DNA of 64,000 bases from Buxus sempervirens (Eukaryota; Streptophyta; Magnoliopsida; Buxales; Buxaceae), in contig OX387184.1 in assembly GCA_947561395.2 (NCBI GenBank), positions 35,330,766 through 35,394,765 of the forward strand, given 5' to 3'. The translations under genes were made by a program, and so were the position numbers. Of this stretch, positions 11,774-23,972 are shown piece after piece. Numbering within the stretch: position 1 is the first letter of the stretch; every line of letters starts with the position of its first letter. The notes below the pieces were generated by a model that worked only from the letters and a program-made list of their open reading frames with translations, had not been told where the DNA came from and did no database searches.

Positions 11774-14700
11774 GCCTCCCTCTCCACCTCATAAAAGGGA
11801 ATTTTTTTAGGCCTCCCTCTCCATCTCCCAACACACACACATAGGTTCCCCTCTCCTAACCCCTCTCCCTCACACCCCAAGCACTTTAACCCATTCCAAA
11901 CCTCTTCCTACCCTCTTCTTCTCCATCTTGAGCCAAGAAAAACACCAAGGAGGTGCTAGAGAACTCAAAAGAGGTGCTCCAAGTTGCTGTTATACTTCAA
12001 AGGACCTCCATACCAACTCAAGGAGACCTCCAAACCCCAAGGTAAGCTTTCTTAGTGTATTTTATTCAACATATATGAGAATGAGTAAAATGTGAGCATG
12101 TTTCAATACTTTTGTTCTCTCTTGCTGTATTTCGTTCCTCAATCTTATTTTCTCCATCTTTCTATTCATTTCCTCCTTAAAAATAAAGTCTCATGGTAAG
12201 GGGAAAGGTTCATGCTCTAAAGAAAGGAAGAGGGACCATGTTAAAAGAGTCTAGAGCATCATTTTAAAGCTCATTTTTTTTGTTTCCTCCCATCTTATTT
12301 CATTCAACTAAAGGAGAGCATGTTTACCTCATTCAAGTCCATTGTACCCCTTAAATCCCCCCAAATCCCCTTTTTTAATGGCTTTCAAGTTATTATCATG
12401 CTTGCCTTTCTTTGTTTCTTTCTTTCACCATGAAATATGTCTTGTATAATGTTGTAGGTTTTCATGTACTTAAATAGCACACTCCCCACCTCCATTGCCA
12501 TGATCCCACTTACCTTTTTATCTACTGTTTTGTTATCTTCTGCATGCTCCCCCTCTCTCTTCATGTACACTAAGCACATGCACATGCATGGTTCACTTAG
12601 ATGACATGCTTAGGTTTCTTCATTTTAGTTTCACTTTACTTGTGTATATATTGATATGAAGGACACACATGAGTTCACTGTTGTAAAGCATATTCATCTC
12701 ATCTTCTTTGTTCCAAGTTGGCCAAGTTCCTATCTATGCTCACTCATGTTAAACACCAACTCACTAAGCTCCTTTTCTTGCTTAAAGTGTTAGGATACAC
12801 CATGGTTTACTTGCTGTTTTGGATTGTCTCTTCAAATATGTGTACACACAACACTACGCACATGCATGTTAAACTTAGAATATATGCCTAGGCTTTTCCT
12901 TCTTAGATACTTTACTTGCATGTATGAGTACTTATGTCACACACACACACTTCACTACACTTGGTTCACTGTTTTGGGAGCATCCTTAGAGGTTTGAACA
13001 CCAAGCTACCATGTATGCATGCCTAGTGAGACCATGTACATAGCATGTTTGCACATACTCACACATACTCTTTTTAAAGCTCTTAGAATCATGCTTTTCT
13101 TTTATCTCCTTAATACTTGATGTATCTTATTGTTGAATGTGTTTGTTCCATGGTTTGGCTGAGACCCGGGCTTGGGCCTGTCGAGCCCTACTTCTTTCAA
13201 AGAAAGCCCACTTACCAAAGTGAGGTGGGATCCACATCCCTTACCAAACAAAGCTTTAGGTTTTTAAGCCTAAGCCTAGGTAATGGGCCCCAAGCCCATT
13301 CCTACCCCATTTGGGGATAAACCAAAGATGATAAGCTAAAAGGGCCCATTGGGTGGACCCACAGACTATCCAGGCCCACCAAATGACATAAAATCTTAAA
13401 CAAAAACAATCAAATTAAAACCAAACCCCAAAAGGGCTCTTAGGTTTAGTTTAAAGCTCACCAAAGGGACATGTGGGCTACCCCTAGTCTACCAAGGATT
13501 CCGCGGGCCTTCCAACAGGCCTGCCCAATCAAACCAAGATCACTAAATAAACGAAGTTAAAACAATAAGGGGACCTACACCACTTAAGTGGTCCCCACAA
13601 AGACTTAAAATAAGGAATGCATAGCTACTTAGGGTTGGGTGAGATACTTCAAGATTGACTCAGCTAAATTAACCAAGATGACCCGTGGGACCTGTGCGCG
13701 TGTCGAAAACGCGGCACGGGGAATTCGGAGTCGCCACCGCCTGATGGGGTGCAGGCGGACACCTGGGTGCCTAATCTTGTGTCTATTAGGGCTTTTTGGT
13801 CTGCGGCTTGAGATTCTAAGTCTGTTCTCGGTTGCGGTCTAGGGAAGTCCGTAGACACCCTAGTCCGCCCCGTCGGATGACGGGTCCCGTGGGTTCCCTG
13901 GTTTGAGTCAGCTTACATTGGTCTCACCTGATTCCTAATCCGATATGCAGTTTGGTTAAGTCTGGCGGGACCACCTGAGTGGAGTGGGTCCCTTTAATTG
14001 CTTTTATCTTGATTACTTAGGTGATCTGAGTCTGGTTGGGTGGGCCTCGTTGGAAGGCCCATGGTCTCCTTGGTGGGCTTAGTCAAGCCCGTGTGCCCTT
14101 GTGGGCCTTGGCCTATCCTAGGAGGCCCTTTAGGCTTTGGTTGGTGCATTGATTTTACTTTAGGTTCAGATTTAAAATTTAAGTGTTTTTCATGAAAAGG
14201 TGGGCCGGATAGGTTCATGGGCCCCTAAGGTGGGCCCACATGGTGGCCAAGTATTTTTATTGGATTTATCTTTTTAATCTGCCAAAGTGAGTTGGACACT
14301 GGGCTTGAGGCCCGTAGTCCAAATCTGGGCTTGTAAGCCCAAGTTACCAGAAGTTAGGGTTTGCACCCTTCCTTGGTTCGGTTGGTGGGCTTTGGCGGGC
14401 CCGGTAGGCCCTTGCCCTTGGTCTCGGCCAAACCACGCAATTCATGCATCAATTTCACATAACAAGGCTCGGGTGGGCCGCATTGGGTTTGGCCCACCCG
14501 GTTCAAATTGTTCGTTTTACTTAAGTTATTTAATGGCATGCTTTGGTGTTTATTGGGCTTGGTGGGCCCCGTTGGAAGGCCCACTGGAAGTCAAGTTGGA
14601 CCGGGAGTCCAAGTCACATGTCAGGTTTCCGGGTGACCCGGAAACCCTGTTGGTTTATCCGGTTTGGTTCGGAAATGGCACTCACATTCAGTAATAATCA

Positions 14701-14814
14701 CAACAAAAAAATACACAAGATTGACACTCTATCAGAAAAAAAATTGGCTCACTGTGCTGGGTCCAAGGGGAGGTACCCGGGGGCCCGTAGGCGCTAAGAA
14801 CCAGGCAAAATTTT

Positions 14815-15030
14815 GGACCTGGCGCTCACTCGATACTAAGTGAGCGCGAGCTGGGCGGGAGGTGAGCGCGAGATGGGCGCGAGATGGGAGCCAGAATTAC
14901 ACATGGTTTTAAGTGAGCGCGAGCTAAGCGCCAAGTGGGCGCCAGCTCAGCGGGTAGTGAAATTAAAAGGGCGCCTACTTCCTAAGTGACCTAAGTGAGC
15001 GCCAAGTGGGCGGCTGCTCACTGCGATTTT
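14815..15030 (-). repeat. Cluster of GCGCTCACT/AGTGAGCGC words in LTR
   Basis: Repeated half-words GTGAGCGC, GGGCGC and GCGCTCACT lie in both orientations, for example GCGCTCACT ... AGTGAGCGC around a short spacer at 14823. The same word family recurs in the unrelated LTR at 31070-31315. Confidence 0.5.
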
Positions 15031-16324
15031 TAACTCTCTGTTTCTTCGAGATATCCATCTTTGGCCGATTTTTTTCGGCCTGTAACCGTTCCACTAGTCT
15101 CCTAACATGCCCAGAACACTTCCCAACTAATTTTGGATTTAATCTAAACACATTTTAGACACAACTCCATATCACTAAAAAAGGAAAACAAACCCGATTA
15201 TCACAAAACAACACAGTCCAGTTAATGGGGTGATGGGAGCATGCTTACAGGGGCACAACAAGGAGCAAACAGCATATGGCAGGGGGTTGGGGGGCATGTT
15301 AGCAAGTCCGGCAATATAAGATAAAAAAAACAACATGCAAACACTGGATGCACTTTCCTCCACTCGACTGGACCTCCGAGCCGGCACACTAACATCCAAA
15401 GAAGGGAGGGAGGAGGGGGGGTTTACAGGGATACATCAGATGAGTTAAATGAGGAGCCGGTTCTTCACAGGAGCGCCAGGTACCTCATGAGCACTCGGTG
15501 GAGCGATAAAACCCTTGTCTTCTTCACGGGGTCGTGCATGAGGTCTCCCTTACCCTGGAGACCTCCATGTCACCCAAAATGGAGGAGCAACAGAATGCGT
15601 AGCAAGGGAAGGGAAAACAACAGTTGTGATGACATGCTTACGACTCCCATTTTATGTATGTGAACAAGCGAGAAACATTACCTGAAGTTCCTACGTTCTT
15701 GTGCAAAGCGGCGGCTTCTCCTTGAGTTGGCACAATCACTGGAGCTCTCCTCTCTAGCACCTCCAGCAGCAACCAGCCTCCGCTTGTTTGCGTGGGGATG
15801 AAGAAGAAGCAAGAATAGGGGGTGTTGGATCAAGGTGGAGGCTTGGGGAAGCCGAAGCCACTGAGACAAGGAGGGTTCGGGTGGGGAAGAAACTTGGGCA
15901 CGGCACCTTCAAAAATCCCAACCCCAAAAAAAAATGTTCGAACAAAATTTTTTCAACCCTTTGCGCGAGATTTCGCGCGGTTTATATAGACAAGAAAAAT
16001 GGGGTATGCGCCCACTTTGGCGCCCAGCTCCAGGTGAGCGCATGCCGCACGCCACGTCCGCACGAGCGGCATAATGATGAAAACCCATTAAATGCCGCCG
16101 CGCGTTTGGTCGGAAAATCCGAATTTTCGGATTTAGTCCATGGCAAATTTCAATTTAATCCGATATTCTCGGATTTTTACAGATTTAGTCCCTGGGATAT
16201 TTCGTACATTTAGATATTTACGGATTTGATCCCCGAGATATTTTCCTGCGCAACTGGCCACGTGTGCAGCTTTTTGCCACGTGCGCAGATTGCCGGTTTT
16301 GCTGCTCGGGAATTTCGTCAGCTC

Positions 16325-16720
16325 ATATTTCCTTCATCCGGGCTCCGATCTGGGAAAACTTAGTTGCGTTAGAATCGTATCGGCGCCCTCCATCCCATGA
16401 CCTAGGGGTAGGCCTCTGGGTCGGATTTTTAGCAGAAAGTCAACTTTTGGCTCTGCTCAAGTTTGACCGCCCGCAGAACCTTCATCCGGACTCCGATTCC
16501 TGCAAACTCAGTTGTGTTGGAATCGTGTCGAGATTCTCTATCCAATGATATAGAGCAAGCTATCTGGATCGGATTTTAGCAGAAAGTCAACTTTTGGCTC
16601 TGCTCAAGTTTGACCGCTCGCAGAACCTTCATCCGGACCCCGATTCCTGCAAACTCAGTTGCGTTGGAACCGTGTCGAGATTCTCTATCCAATGACCTAA
16701 AAGCGAGGTGGCCAATTTTC
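16325..16720 (-). repeat. U3 direct repeats, ~145 bp, three copies
   Basis: The text TTCATCCGGACYCCGAT...CAAACTCAGTTGCGTTGGAA recurs three times before the LTR 5' end (minus strand). Equivalent repeats occur in the U3 of the other TGTAAGCACC and TGTAGACACC LTRs, near 35156-35400, 43955-44330, 44690-44910 and 49918-50150. Position and repetition suggest promoter or enhancer units. Confidence 0.6.
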
Positions 16721-17054
16721 ACTTGATCAAAAAGTCAACTTTTCACCCCTTAGGGTTTGACTTTCTGTCCAGGGTTTGCATTTATGGTTTTTATGGGAGC
16801 GCAAAAATGAGGTGCTTACAGGACCTATCACCCGACAAGGCAGACCGGGGTGTCTACGGACTTCCCCAGACCGTACCGAGAATTTAGCTAGAATCTCAAG
16901 CCGCAGACCACTAATAGACAAGCATTAGGCACTCAGGTGTCTGCCTACACCACATCAGGCAGTGGCGACTCCATTCCCAAATTTCCCAAAAGAGAGGTGC
17001 CCACTTGCATGCGCTTTAAGTCAGTCATGCAGCTCACGAATTGACGCGCGCACA

Positions 17055-17818
17055 ATGTGCAATAGCCAATTTTTCCAAGAAGAAGACACTTATGATGGGG
17101 AGAAGGAAGAAGAGAGAAGAAAATAGCAAGTTTTGGCTTTTTTTTTATGTTTCTTATCAGAGACCCTGTTTGGTCTTCCTCTTGCCCTTTTAGTACCTTC
17201 AATTTGCATTATCTAGCAAGTAGCACTTCTTCGCAGGTTTCTACTTGCGTCTTTTTTATATATGCCTAAACCATCTTACATTACTTTCCTTCATCTCATA
17301 TCTTATTTGTGATATTCTAGACAGTCTAGGACTCTCGGTTATATTAATTCATTATGTAATCTTCAGTAGTCTTTGTCATACATCTATAACCATCCTCAAT
17401 CACCTCCCTCCACCAAAAGGGGTTGGGGGTAATCATCTTCACCTTTTTTAAATTCTATAGAGGTGATTAGTAATTATTTTTAAAGTAGAGGTTTTTCTTC
17501 AGTTCTTTCTCATACTTTTCTTAGATAGCTAATACTAGAATCCGACTTACCAACAACAAATTAAAACAGTCTAATGGTATGATTTGAGTAGGTTAAAATA
17601 AATATGCTGAGTACATTGCATGTTCACATGTGCAACCTGTGGTTTAAATAATAATTTTCAATTAGTTTCAAAATAGTTTGCAATATTTCATTTGTTTAAT
17701 TCAGTTTGTTGTTGAGATAATTGAAGTTGCACTTTGGTTTCCTTTGAAAAGTAGACAGGAAGGAATTGTGTTCTTTATGTGATTTAATTGTTATGTATGT
17801 GAATCTTATTTGGATTAG
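17055..17818. other. Non-coding stretch before the Ulp1-like gene
   Basis: AT-rich sequence following the target duplication of the solo LTR; no exon was recognised. If 10640-10743 is a leader exon, this is the rest of the first intron, ending in acceptor TTGGATTAG at 17818. Confidence 0.35.
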
Positions 17819-19670
17819 GCATGGATGGTGCACGGGATCACAAGGGCCCTGATGATTTCACCGATCTGCCGAGTGATATTGATCCGGTAAGGAATTCCAT
17901 TGCATCCTTTCTTTGCTTTTACACATTCTTCTATACATTTCATTTTATTAACATGTTTTCATTGACATAGGTCATACAAGCACATATTGTTCAGATGATC
18001 GGGTTTGCCCACAACTTTACGAGGCATTGTACTACTTTTGGTGCCTCCTTAAGCCACTCCCAGCCACAATCCCATAGGTCGGAGGCCACAACACCCAAGG
18101 CGGAGCCGGTCAGTTCCAGTTGTCATAATGTGCCTCCTCGACCACCACTAGAGCAATCTCCAGCACATGCTGATGTCACGCCTTATGCACACCCACATGT
18201 TCCATCGCCTTCTTTGTCGTAAGTGTACCACATGATGGACCCTGGGCTACATCGGACAATCCTAGTAGTATTCAGCCCCGTCCTAGAGGAAAACAAATAA
18301 AGCACCGTGTACGCAAGTTACAGTCACCCTTTGTTGTGGAGCATAGATTTCCCCCATTAAAGGAAGCAGAGACAAAGGCGTGGCTTTATGGCATGTCAAG
18401 GGGCTCACCGATATAAGTATAGGTCTTCTTTGTGTGGCCATGAAAAAGACTTAATTCATTTTCTATTTTATTTGTTGTTTTATATCTTCGACATAATTAA
18501 GAAATTTACACCATGAAATATTGTGTTCGTTGTTGGCGGTTGTTAAGTTTGCCTTATTATTAGAAATGGTGTAGGGAAAAGCTTGTAGATTTTGGTGAAA
18601 CCTACAAACACGACACGAGGTAGCTGCTCTTGGTCCTCGACGAAGAGTTAGCGACTTAGTAAGTTTTTTGTATTGAGAATTGTGTCATTTGTTTTAGCTT
18701 ACAGTAATGTTTGGAGTAGTTTTCTCACTCAAGTGAATGTGGAATAGGTTATTAATGTGTATATTATTGCCCATGTCAAATCTATGCGGGAGCATGCATC
18801 GACTATCCGTCGCCACTATATTTCACCCTACACATGTGTATGTATACAAGATCCTACGTTAGCACGCATACAATAAATAATTCATAATGCATATGCAGTA
18901 GTTTATTAACTAAGATATTATACTTGTGAATTACAGGCTTTGATCCTAAAAGGAGCATTGAGCATGGCAGATGGTGTACAAAAGCATTTTGCACGAGATG
19001 TTCTAGGATTTAATTTGCTTCAGTGTCATACGGTATGTTGTCCTTCGAATTTTTTATTATTCTCTCCTAGATCATTGGTAATAGCCAGTACACTTTGTAT
19101 TGTTAGTTGGCAGGTTTTCTTATGCATCTTGAAGAGGAGCCATTGGTTCCTTGTTGTTTTGAACATGCGAGAGAAGCGGGTGGAAGTGCTAGACTCCTTG
19201 GCGAATAAATGGCCAAATCATTATCGTGCTGTCTCAACTAAATTGGTATGTAAAGTACTATATAATATCAATATGTTATATAATTTGATATTGAATGGTG
19301 CAATTGGCATTGTAGACAAAATTTTTGTTGATGTCTTTGAGGAGCTTAAAGCAGGTTGTGACAAGAGAGTGCAGGAGTGGCCAATTCACCTTGTGGCCAT
19401 GCCCCGTCAAAGTAGTGCATACGTTATGTTACTTTATCACTCATGTGTTACGATAAGTAATTGAGCATACATGTGATATTAAAGTGTGCCCTTACGTTGC
19501 TTACTTGGTTACTGCCATTGACTCCCACTAACATAAGTAACTTCTATTACTTGTCATGGCCAGCTTGACTTGATTCCTTCCATTTGTTGTGTAGTATCAA
19601 CTACGGTGTATTCTTAATGAAGTTTATGGATTATTGGGCTGAGCATCAATTGTCCCATGGGTTCGGGTAG
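17819..19670 (+). pseudogene. Decayed Ulp1-like (C48) cysteine protease gene
   Basis: Ulp1-type proteases remove SUMO/ubiquitin-like proteins and use a His-Asp-Gln-Cys site. Exon-like blocks: 17819-17886 (ATG at 17821), 17971-18218, a block near 18240-18415 reading RKLQSPFVVEHRFPP, 18570-18660 with a stop, 18748-18834, 18937-19032, 19114-19245, 19316-19415 and 19595-19670. The catalytic core is readable: His in SHWFLVVLNM and Asp in EVLDSL (19114 exon), then MPRQSS with the oxyanion Gln. The Asp-Cys-Gly box reads NYG at 19599-19607, so Asp is Asn and the nucleophile is Tyr. Both changes are G-to-A on this strand. Frame breaks around 18220 and 18620 also argue against function. It may be a host gene or a copy carried by a Mutator-like or CACTA element; no terminal repeats were found. 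Confidence 0.7.
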
Positions 19671-20357
19671 GAGTTTATGTATATTCATATGCAAGTGTAT
19701 TATGCAAACACTTACACATTTTTTTATATACTCATTTCCAATGTAACAAGAAAATATGGGATATTTTCATAAGCAATTGATTACATACCTCATGCTTCAT
19801 CCATCAAACTCAATCAAGTTCCCATTTTAATTGGAATGCGAATGGGCACGCTATAATAGGATTGGGGGTTGTTATTTATTCTTTTTCCTTAAAGTATTTG
19901 AATGTTCTTTATATGTTCTCATTAAACTAAACCTTTTGTTTTAGAACAACCTGTAACAGAAGAAATTGAGATGTCACATCCATCAGTAAAACATTTCCGC
20001 CTACTAAATGGCTGGCTATCGTGTCATATTTTTCAGCCCTTTTTCATAATTTTCCCTTATTTGTTTGTATAGTCCTATAGCATTGTTTGCAATTTTCATT
20101 GTATCAAGTCACTTTTCCTTCCATTTTGATTGTAGTTTTTGACCACAGTGGTTGTGTGTGTTCAATTTGTCACTAGATTTTTTTTGTACTGATTCTTTGT
20201 TCCTAACTAGGATTTCATCCCATATCCACAATGACATGGTTGAATGTTATGTGCTCATGTTCAAATGTTTTTAGAATTCTATTTTCAAATGCATTGAAGA
20301 TATCCAAATAAATGTAAAATTTTTTTGCTGCATTCAATGACTGTTTGTATTTAGATT
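19671..20357. other. AT-rich non-coding stretch
   Basis: No coding or repeat structure recognised between the Ulp1-like relic and the minisatellite. Confidence 0.4.
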
Positions 20358-20643
20358 GAGTCCTACGTTTGATGCATTCGAGTCCCACATTTTCTGCACT
20401 CTAGTCCCACGTTTGCTGTGCTTGAGTCCCATGTTTATCGTGCTCGAGTCCCATGTTAGACGCACTAGAGTCCCACATTTGATACATTCGAGTCTCATGT
20501 TTGCTGCACTCGAGTTCCACGTAAAATTTGCTCGAGTCCCACGTTGGAGGCTCTCAAGTCCCACAACTGATGCATTCGAGTCTCACGTTTGCTGCGCTTG
20601 AGTCCCATGTTTACAGCACTTGAGTCCCACGTTTAATGCCCTC
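20358..20643 (+). repeat. 22-bp minisatellite, 13 units
   Basis: Consensus near GAGTCCCACGTTTGATGCACTC. Thirteen consecutive units fit exactly 22 bp each (286 bp) with substitutions but no indels. The junction hexamer varies among CTCGAG, TTCGAG, CTTGAG, CTCAAG and CTAGAG. Open frames on both strands here are by-products of the repeat. Confidence 0.85.
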
Positions 20644-20670
20644 GAGTACGAAGTTGTGCTCGTGTCCCGC

Positions 20671-22011
20671 TGTAAATCACAACATTTTAACTAATAAATT
20701 AAAATTTGATTATAAGAGGATTAATTATTATTATTATTGATGGAAATTTCAGAAAAGGAGAATGAAGTTATTTAAGGAATCATCAAGAATTAAAAGGGGA
20801 AAATTATTATTTATGGTAAGTGTTTATTATTTACAAATTTATGTTACAGTTATAATTGAAATAACATGAGTTATTTAATGATTTAACATTGATTATGTAA
20901 GAGGAATTTAAGATTAAGACATAGAAGCTTATGATCAATTTAGTTAGAGGTGTTGGAACTATTTAAGGTAAGCCTATTGATTTAATATGTTATTTCATAT
21001 AATATTAATTAAGCATTCAATTATAACTTAAGAAGTTCTGATGTGGTGAGGTATTATGTGGAGGAGAAATCAGCAAATCATAAGAAATCTTAAAAGATAG
21101 TTGGGCGGCAAAAGTGGAGTATAAATAGGGGTGGTTGGTTGGTTAGATTGTTTGGTTGGCTTGAGAAAATTCTGGAGAAGAGAGAAGCTTCTGAAGAATA
21201 GAAGAAGAAGAAAAGAGTAATTAGGATCTGGTCAGTAGAGCTGGAGAAACAAGAGAAGCAAGTGGATCTGTTTTGGCCGATTGTAGATTAGAAGAGTTAG
21301 ATTTGAGGATTCAGTGAAGGATTCGTCCAAAATCAGATGGAGTTCATCTAAGGTAAGTTTTAATTTTGTAATAATGGAGTAATTTCGAAATTATATAGAC
21401 CTAGAAAGTTAGATAAGATCTGAGTGAGTTTAATGGAGAATTTTGAACTGTTTTAGTGTTTTAAAAGGGAATTGATGGTGGAAATCCTAGATCTGGTAGA
21501 TCAGTAGAAGAAGAATGCAATTCAAGCTCATTGGAGGTAAGTAGCACCTTTCCAAATAGATTTACATTGAAGAAATTGGGTTAAACGAATTAGAAAATGA
21601 ATTTGATGTGCTGATTGTAGATTTCATGAATTTTGTGCTAAGAATATGAAATCACAAAGATCTAATCTATAATTGTGTTAAATTAATATTTATCATGTTA
21701 GGAAACTTCTATTAATGATTTAGAGAGTGATTACAGTGATTTTTATTGAATAAAACATGATTTGGTAGTTTAAATGATGAAAAATCAGAGAAATTACAAT
21801 TCTGTTTGCGATTGAAATTTTTGCCTAGCACCTGCAATTGAGCTCGAGCGCGATCCCAAGCGCCTAGCCTGTGTTTTCTTAAAAATCTCAGAACCGGAAA
21901 GTTAAATTTTCCAGAGAAGCCGAGCGCCCAATAGGACGCACCGCCCAACAAGACGCTCGAACGTCCATGGAATGCATTAAATGAACATATCCATTAAAGA
22001 TATAACATATC
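20671..22011 (+). mobile_element. Tekay/Del-like LTR, 5' part
   Basis: Starts TGTAAATCACAAC and has a TATA box (TATAAATAGG at 21120). It carries leader motif GGTAAGTAGCACC at 21536 and ends in a GAGCTCGAGCGC word cluster (21825-21960), where another LTR begins at 22012. The order of motifs matches the LTRs at 3866 and 30280. Confidence 0.5.
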
Positions 22012-22728
22012 TGTAAGCACCTCATTTTTTCACGTCCCGAAAAGCCAGAAGTGAAAACCCTGGAAAACAGATCAAACCCTAGGGAGTAGAAATTGACTTT
22101 CTGATCAAATTTGAATTGGCTACCATACTCCATCCCAGTGGACAGGAAATCCAGACACGGTTCCAACGCAACTGAGTTTGCTAGAATCGGAGTTCGGATG
22201 AAGGAGATATGAGCAGAAGAACCCTAAGGGTAAAACTGTAAATAAATGCAAAATTTAGTCCACGTGGCAAGTGTGCTAGCACAGTTTCCAAATGGCAAAC
22301 TAAAGGGCTAAAGGACGAAAGAGGGAAATGACAAAACACAAAAGCAAAATATCTTGATTAAAATAATGATATTTCTTAAAATATCCTAATTATTTAATAA
22401 TAAAATCAGATAATGATTCTCTCATCAAATCACATTTATGGCTAGTCAAATCAGCCAGCTAGGAGAGAGTGTCGTGTCTGCAACGTATGTATGGACATGC
22501 TTCAAATGTATACCGTATATAGGCAAAATCTTATCCAGAATCTTATCTAGAATCCAAGAAAATCTCAGATAGTCCAAAAAACCGCACATAACATACGGGC
22601 TTAGCAAAATTGAACCAAAATGGCCTGCCCGCACTTCCCATACAGTTTTGGAAGATATCCACAAAATCTTATCCTCTGCACGAATCTGCCACATGGACGA
22701 TTTGCAATGATCGCGGACAAGACGTCTC

Positions 22729-22749
22729 GTCCGTATATAGTATACGGAC
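22729..22749 (+). repeat. 21-bp near-perfect palindrome in LTR
   Basis: GTCCGTATA, loop TAG, TATACGGAC: a 9-bp perfect stem 41 bp upstream of the LTR TATA box. Related CCGTATA words lie at about 22510 and 22760. Confidence 0.7.
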
Positions 22750-22789
22750 ATGGCCTACCCGTATACTATATATGGACATACCTATTTTC

Positions 22790-22798
22790 TATAAATAC
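22790..22798 (+). promoter_or_regulatory. LTR TATA box
   Basis: TATAAATAC in the plus-strand LTR, upstream of a pyrimidine-rich leader ending at a GTAAGC donor. Confidence 0.5.
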
Positions 22799-23066
22799 AG
22801 CCTTTGCACCTCAGTGCAAGGGGTTGGCTTGCCTTTGGTTGTTCTCAAACCCCTCTCCCCCATCCGAGACATCTTCCTAACCCTACTCTTTCACCCCCAA
22901 GCTCCCAAACCCCTTCTAATCTCCTCAAACCTCTTCCTAACATCTTCTTCTTCAACTCAAGCAAGGGGGAGACTTGGGAACTGGTTGGAGAACTCAAGGA
23001 GAAGGCCCCAAAGTACTGTCCTAGCCTCAAGGGACCTCCATACAATACCAAAGGAGTTTCTCCCCC

Positions 23067-23972
23067 CAGGGGCGGAGCTACATACAAGTCAGGGTGGGCG
23101 GTTGCCCACCTTGACCTCTTAATTAACCTTTGTGCCCCATATAGAATCTACCCTTATGCCCCCATTAAAAATTTTTATTTGCCCACTAAGACACTAACTA
23201 TGATCCACGATCTTGTGTGGCAAGAGTGAGTCAAGAGTGGTGATCCAACAGTTTTCATTTTGACTCCAAATGCCAATATTAATTGCATGACACGTCCTAA
23301 GTAGATAAATAGAAAAATGCTAAATCAAAGTGAGAGAGAGAGAGAGAGTCAACAATTTCGTGTTGAAATTGAGGGGTTCTCGTGTACCATCCGATCCCAA
23401 ACTCATGATATCTCCTTCGTGGTGAGGCAAAGTTAATCCAATTCGCAACTTATTATCCAAAGGATTTTTTTCTCTTACGGAACTCATGGTTCTTGAAGGT
23501 GAAGGTGAATTAGAAACTTAATTTTTTTTATGTTTGCTTTGCAAGAGTTACAAGGAGTCGAAGTGCTTGCTAAGAGGATGGTTTTAAGTAAGAGAAATAA
23601 GGTGTATCCATTGGTCTACCTGCATATTACATTGATACTTATTCTACTTGTTGCCACAGATAGTGTTGAAAGCTTTTTCAGTTATGCACTTTATTAATAA
23701 TAGACGACAAAATCGAATCGGCGATGAATGGATGGACCATAGCCTAATCACTTATACTATGAGGGATATATTTAAGACCATTCACAATAACAAGATCATT
23801 TAGAGATTTCGAAGTATGAAGCGCTGTCGAGTGCACTTATAATTTTTTTATGCTTTTATCAAAATTTTATTTTGATTAGTTGAAGGAAAACTATACTTCT
23901 TTTTTATTGTGACCATTTTGGCTTAAACATTACTTTGCCCACCCTAACTTAAAATCCTGGCTACGCCATTGC
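23067..23972 (+). mobile_element. Non-autonomous hAT relic, target duplication TCTCCCCC
   Basis: Begins CAGGGGCGGAGCTAC and ends GGCTACGCCATTGC, imperfect inverted termini typical of one plant hAT group. Eight bases, TCTCCCCC, flank it at 23059-23066 and 23973-23980. Inside is a decayed piece of transposase. It interrupts the LTR that starts at 22012. Confidence 0.75.
23600..23800 (+). pseudogene. hAT transposase C-terminal dimerisation fragment
   Basis: The reading LVYLHITLILILLVATDSVE followed by SFFSY matches the hAT dimerisation region, which normally reads LP-VATATVER-FS. A frame change follows, then GDEWMDHSLITYTMRDIF-like text. Stops and frameshifts show it is dead. Confidence 0.65.

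Larger units (their letters stand above)
13693..16820 (-). mobile_element. Solo LTR, TGTAAGCACC family, target duplication GGACC
   Basis: On the minus strand it starts TGTAAGCACCTCATTTTTGC (ending at 16820) and finishes ...ACACGCGCACA at 13693. GGACC flanks it at 13688-13692 and 16821-16825. It lies inside the solo LTR 11163-17054 in the opposite orientation. Length is 3128 bp. Confidence 0.85.
11163..17054 (+). mobile_element. Solo LTR, TGTAAGCACC family, target duplication ATGTG
   Basis: It begins TGTAAGCACCTCATTTTTGC and ends GACGCGCGCACA at 17054. ATGTG lies at 11158-11162 and again at 17055-17059. Only one copy of each terminus is present, so this is a solo LTR. Another solo LTR (13693-16820) is inserted in it; without that the LTR is about 2.76 kb. 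It has a TATA box at 11764 and a donor-like AAG|GTAAGC at 12042. The family resembles Tat-group LTRs. Confidence 0.85.

Noticed and set aside
14287-14694. 135-codon plus-strand frame
   Set aside because: It lies in the GC-rich half of a solo LTR, with matching frames in sister copies broken; no family resemblance.
20334-20601. Repeat proteins on both strands of the minisatellite
   Set aside because: A 22-bp period shifts frame every unit; open frames on both strands follow from lack of stop words.
22610-23229. 170- and 141-codon plus-strand frames
   Set aside because: They cross from LTR leader into an inserted hAT relic, so cannot be one gene.
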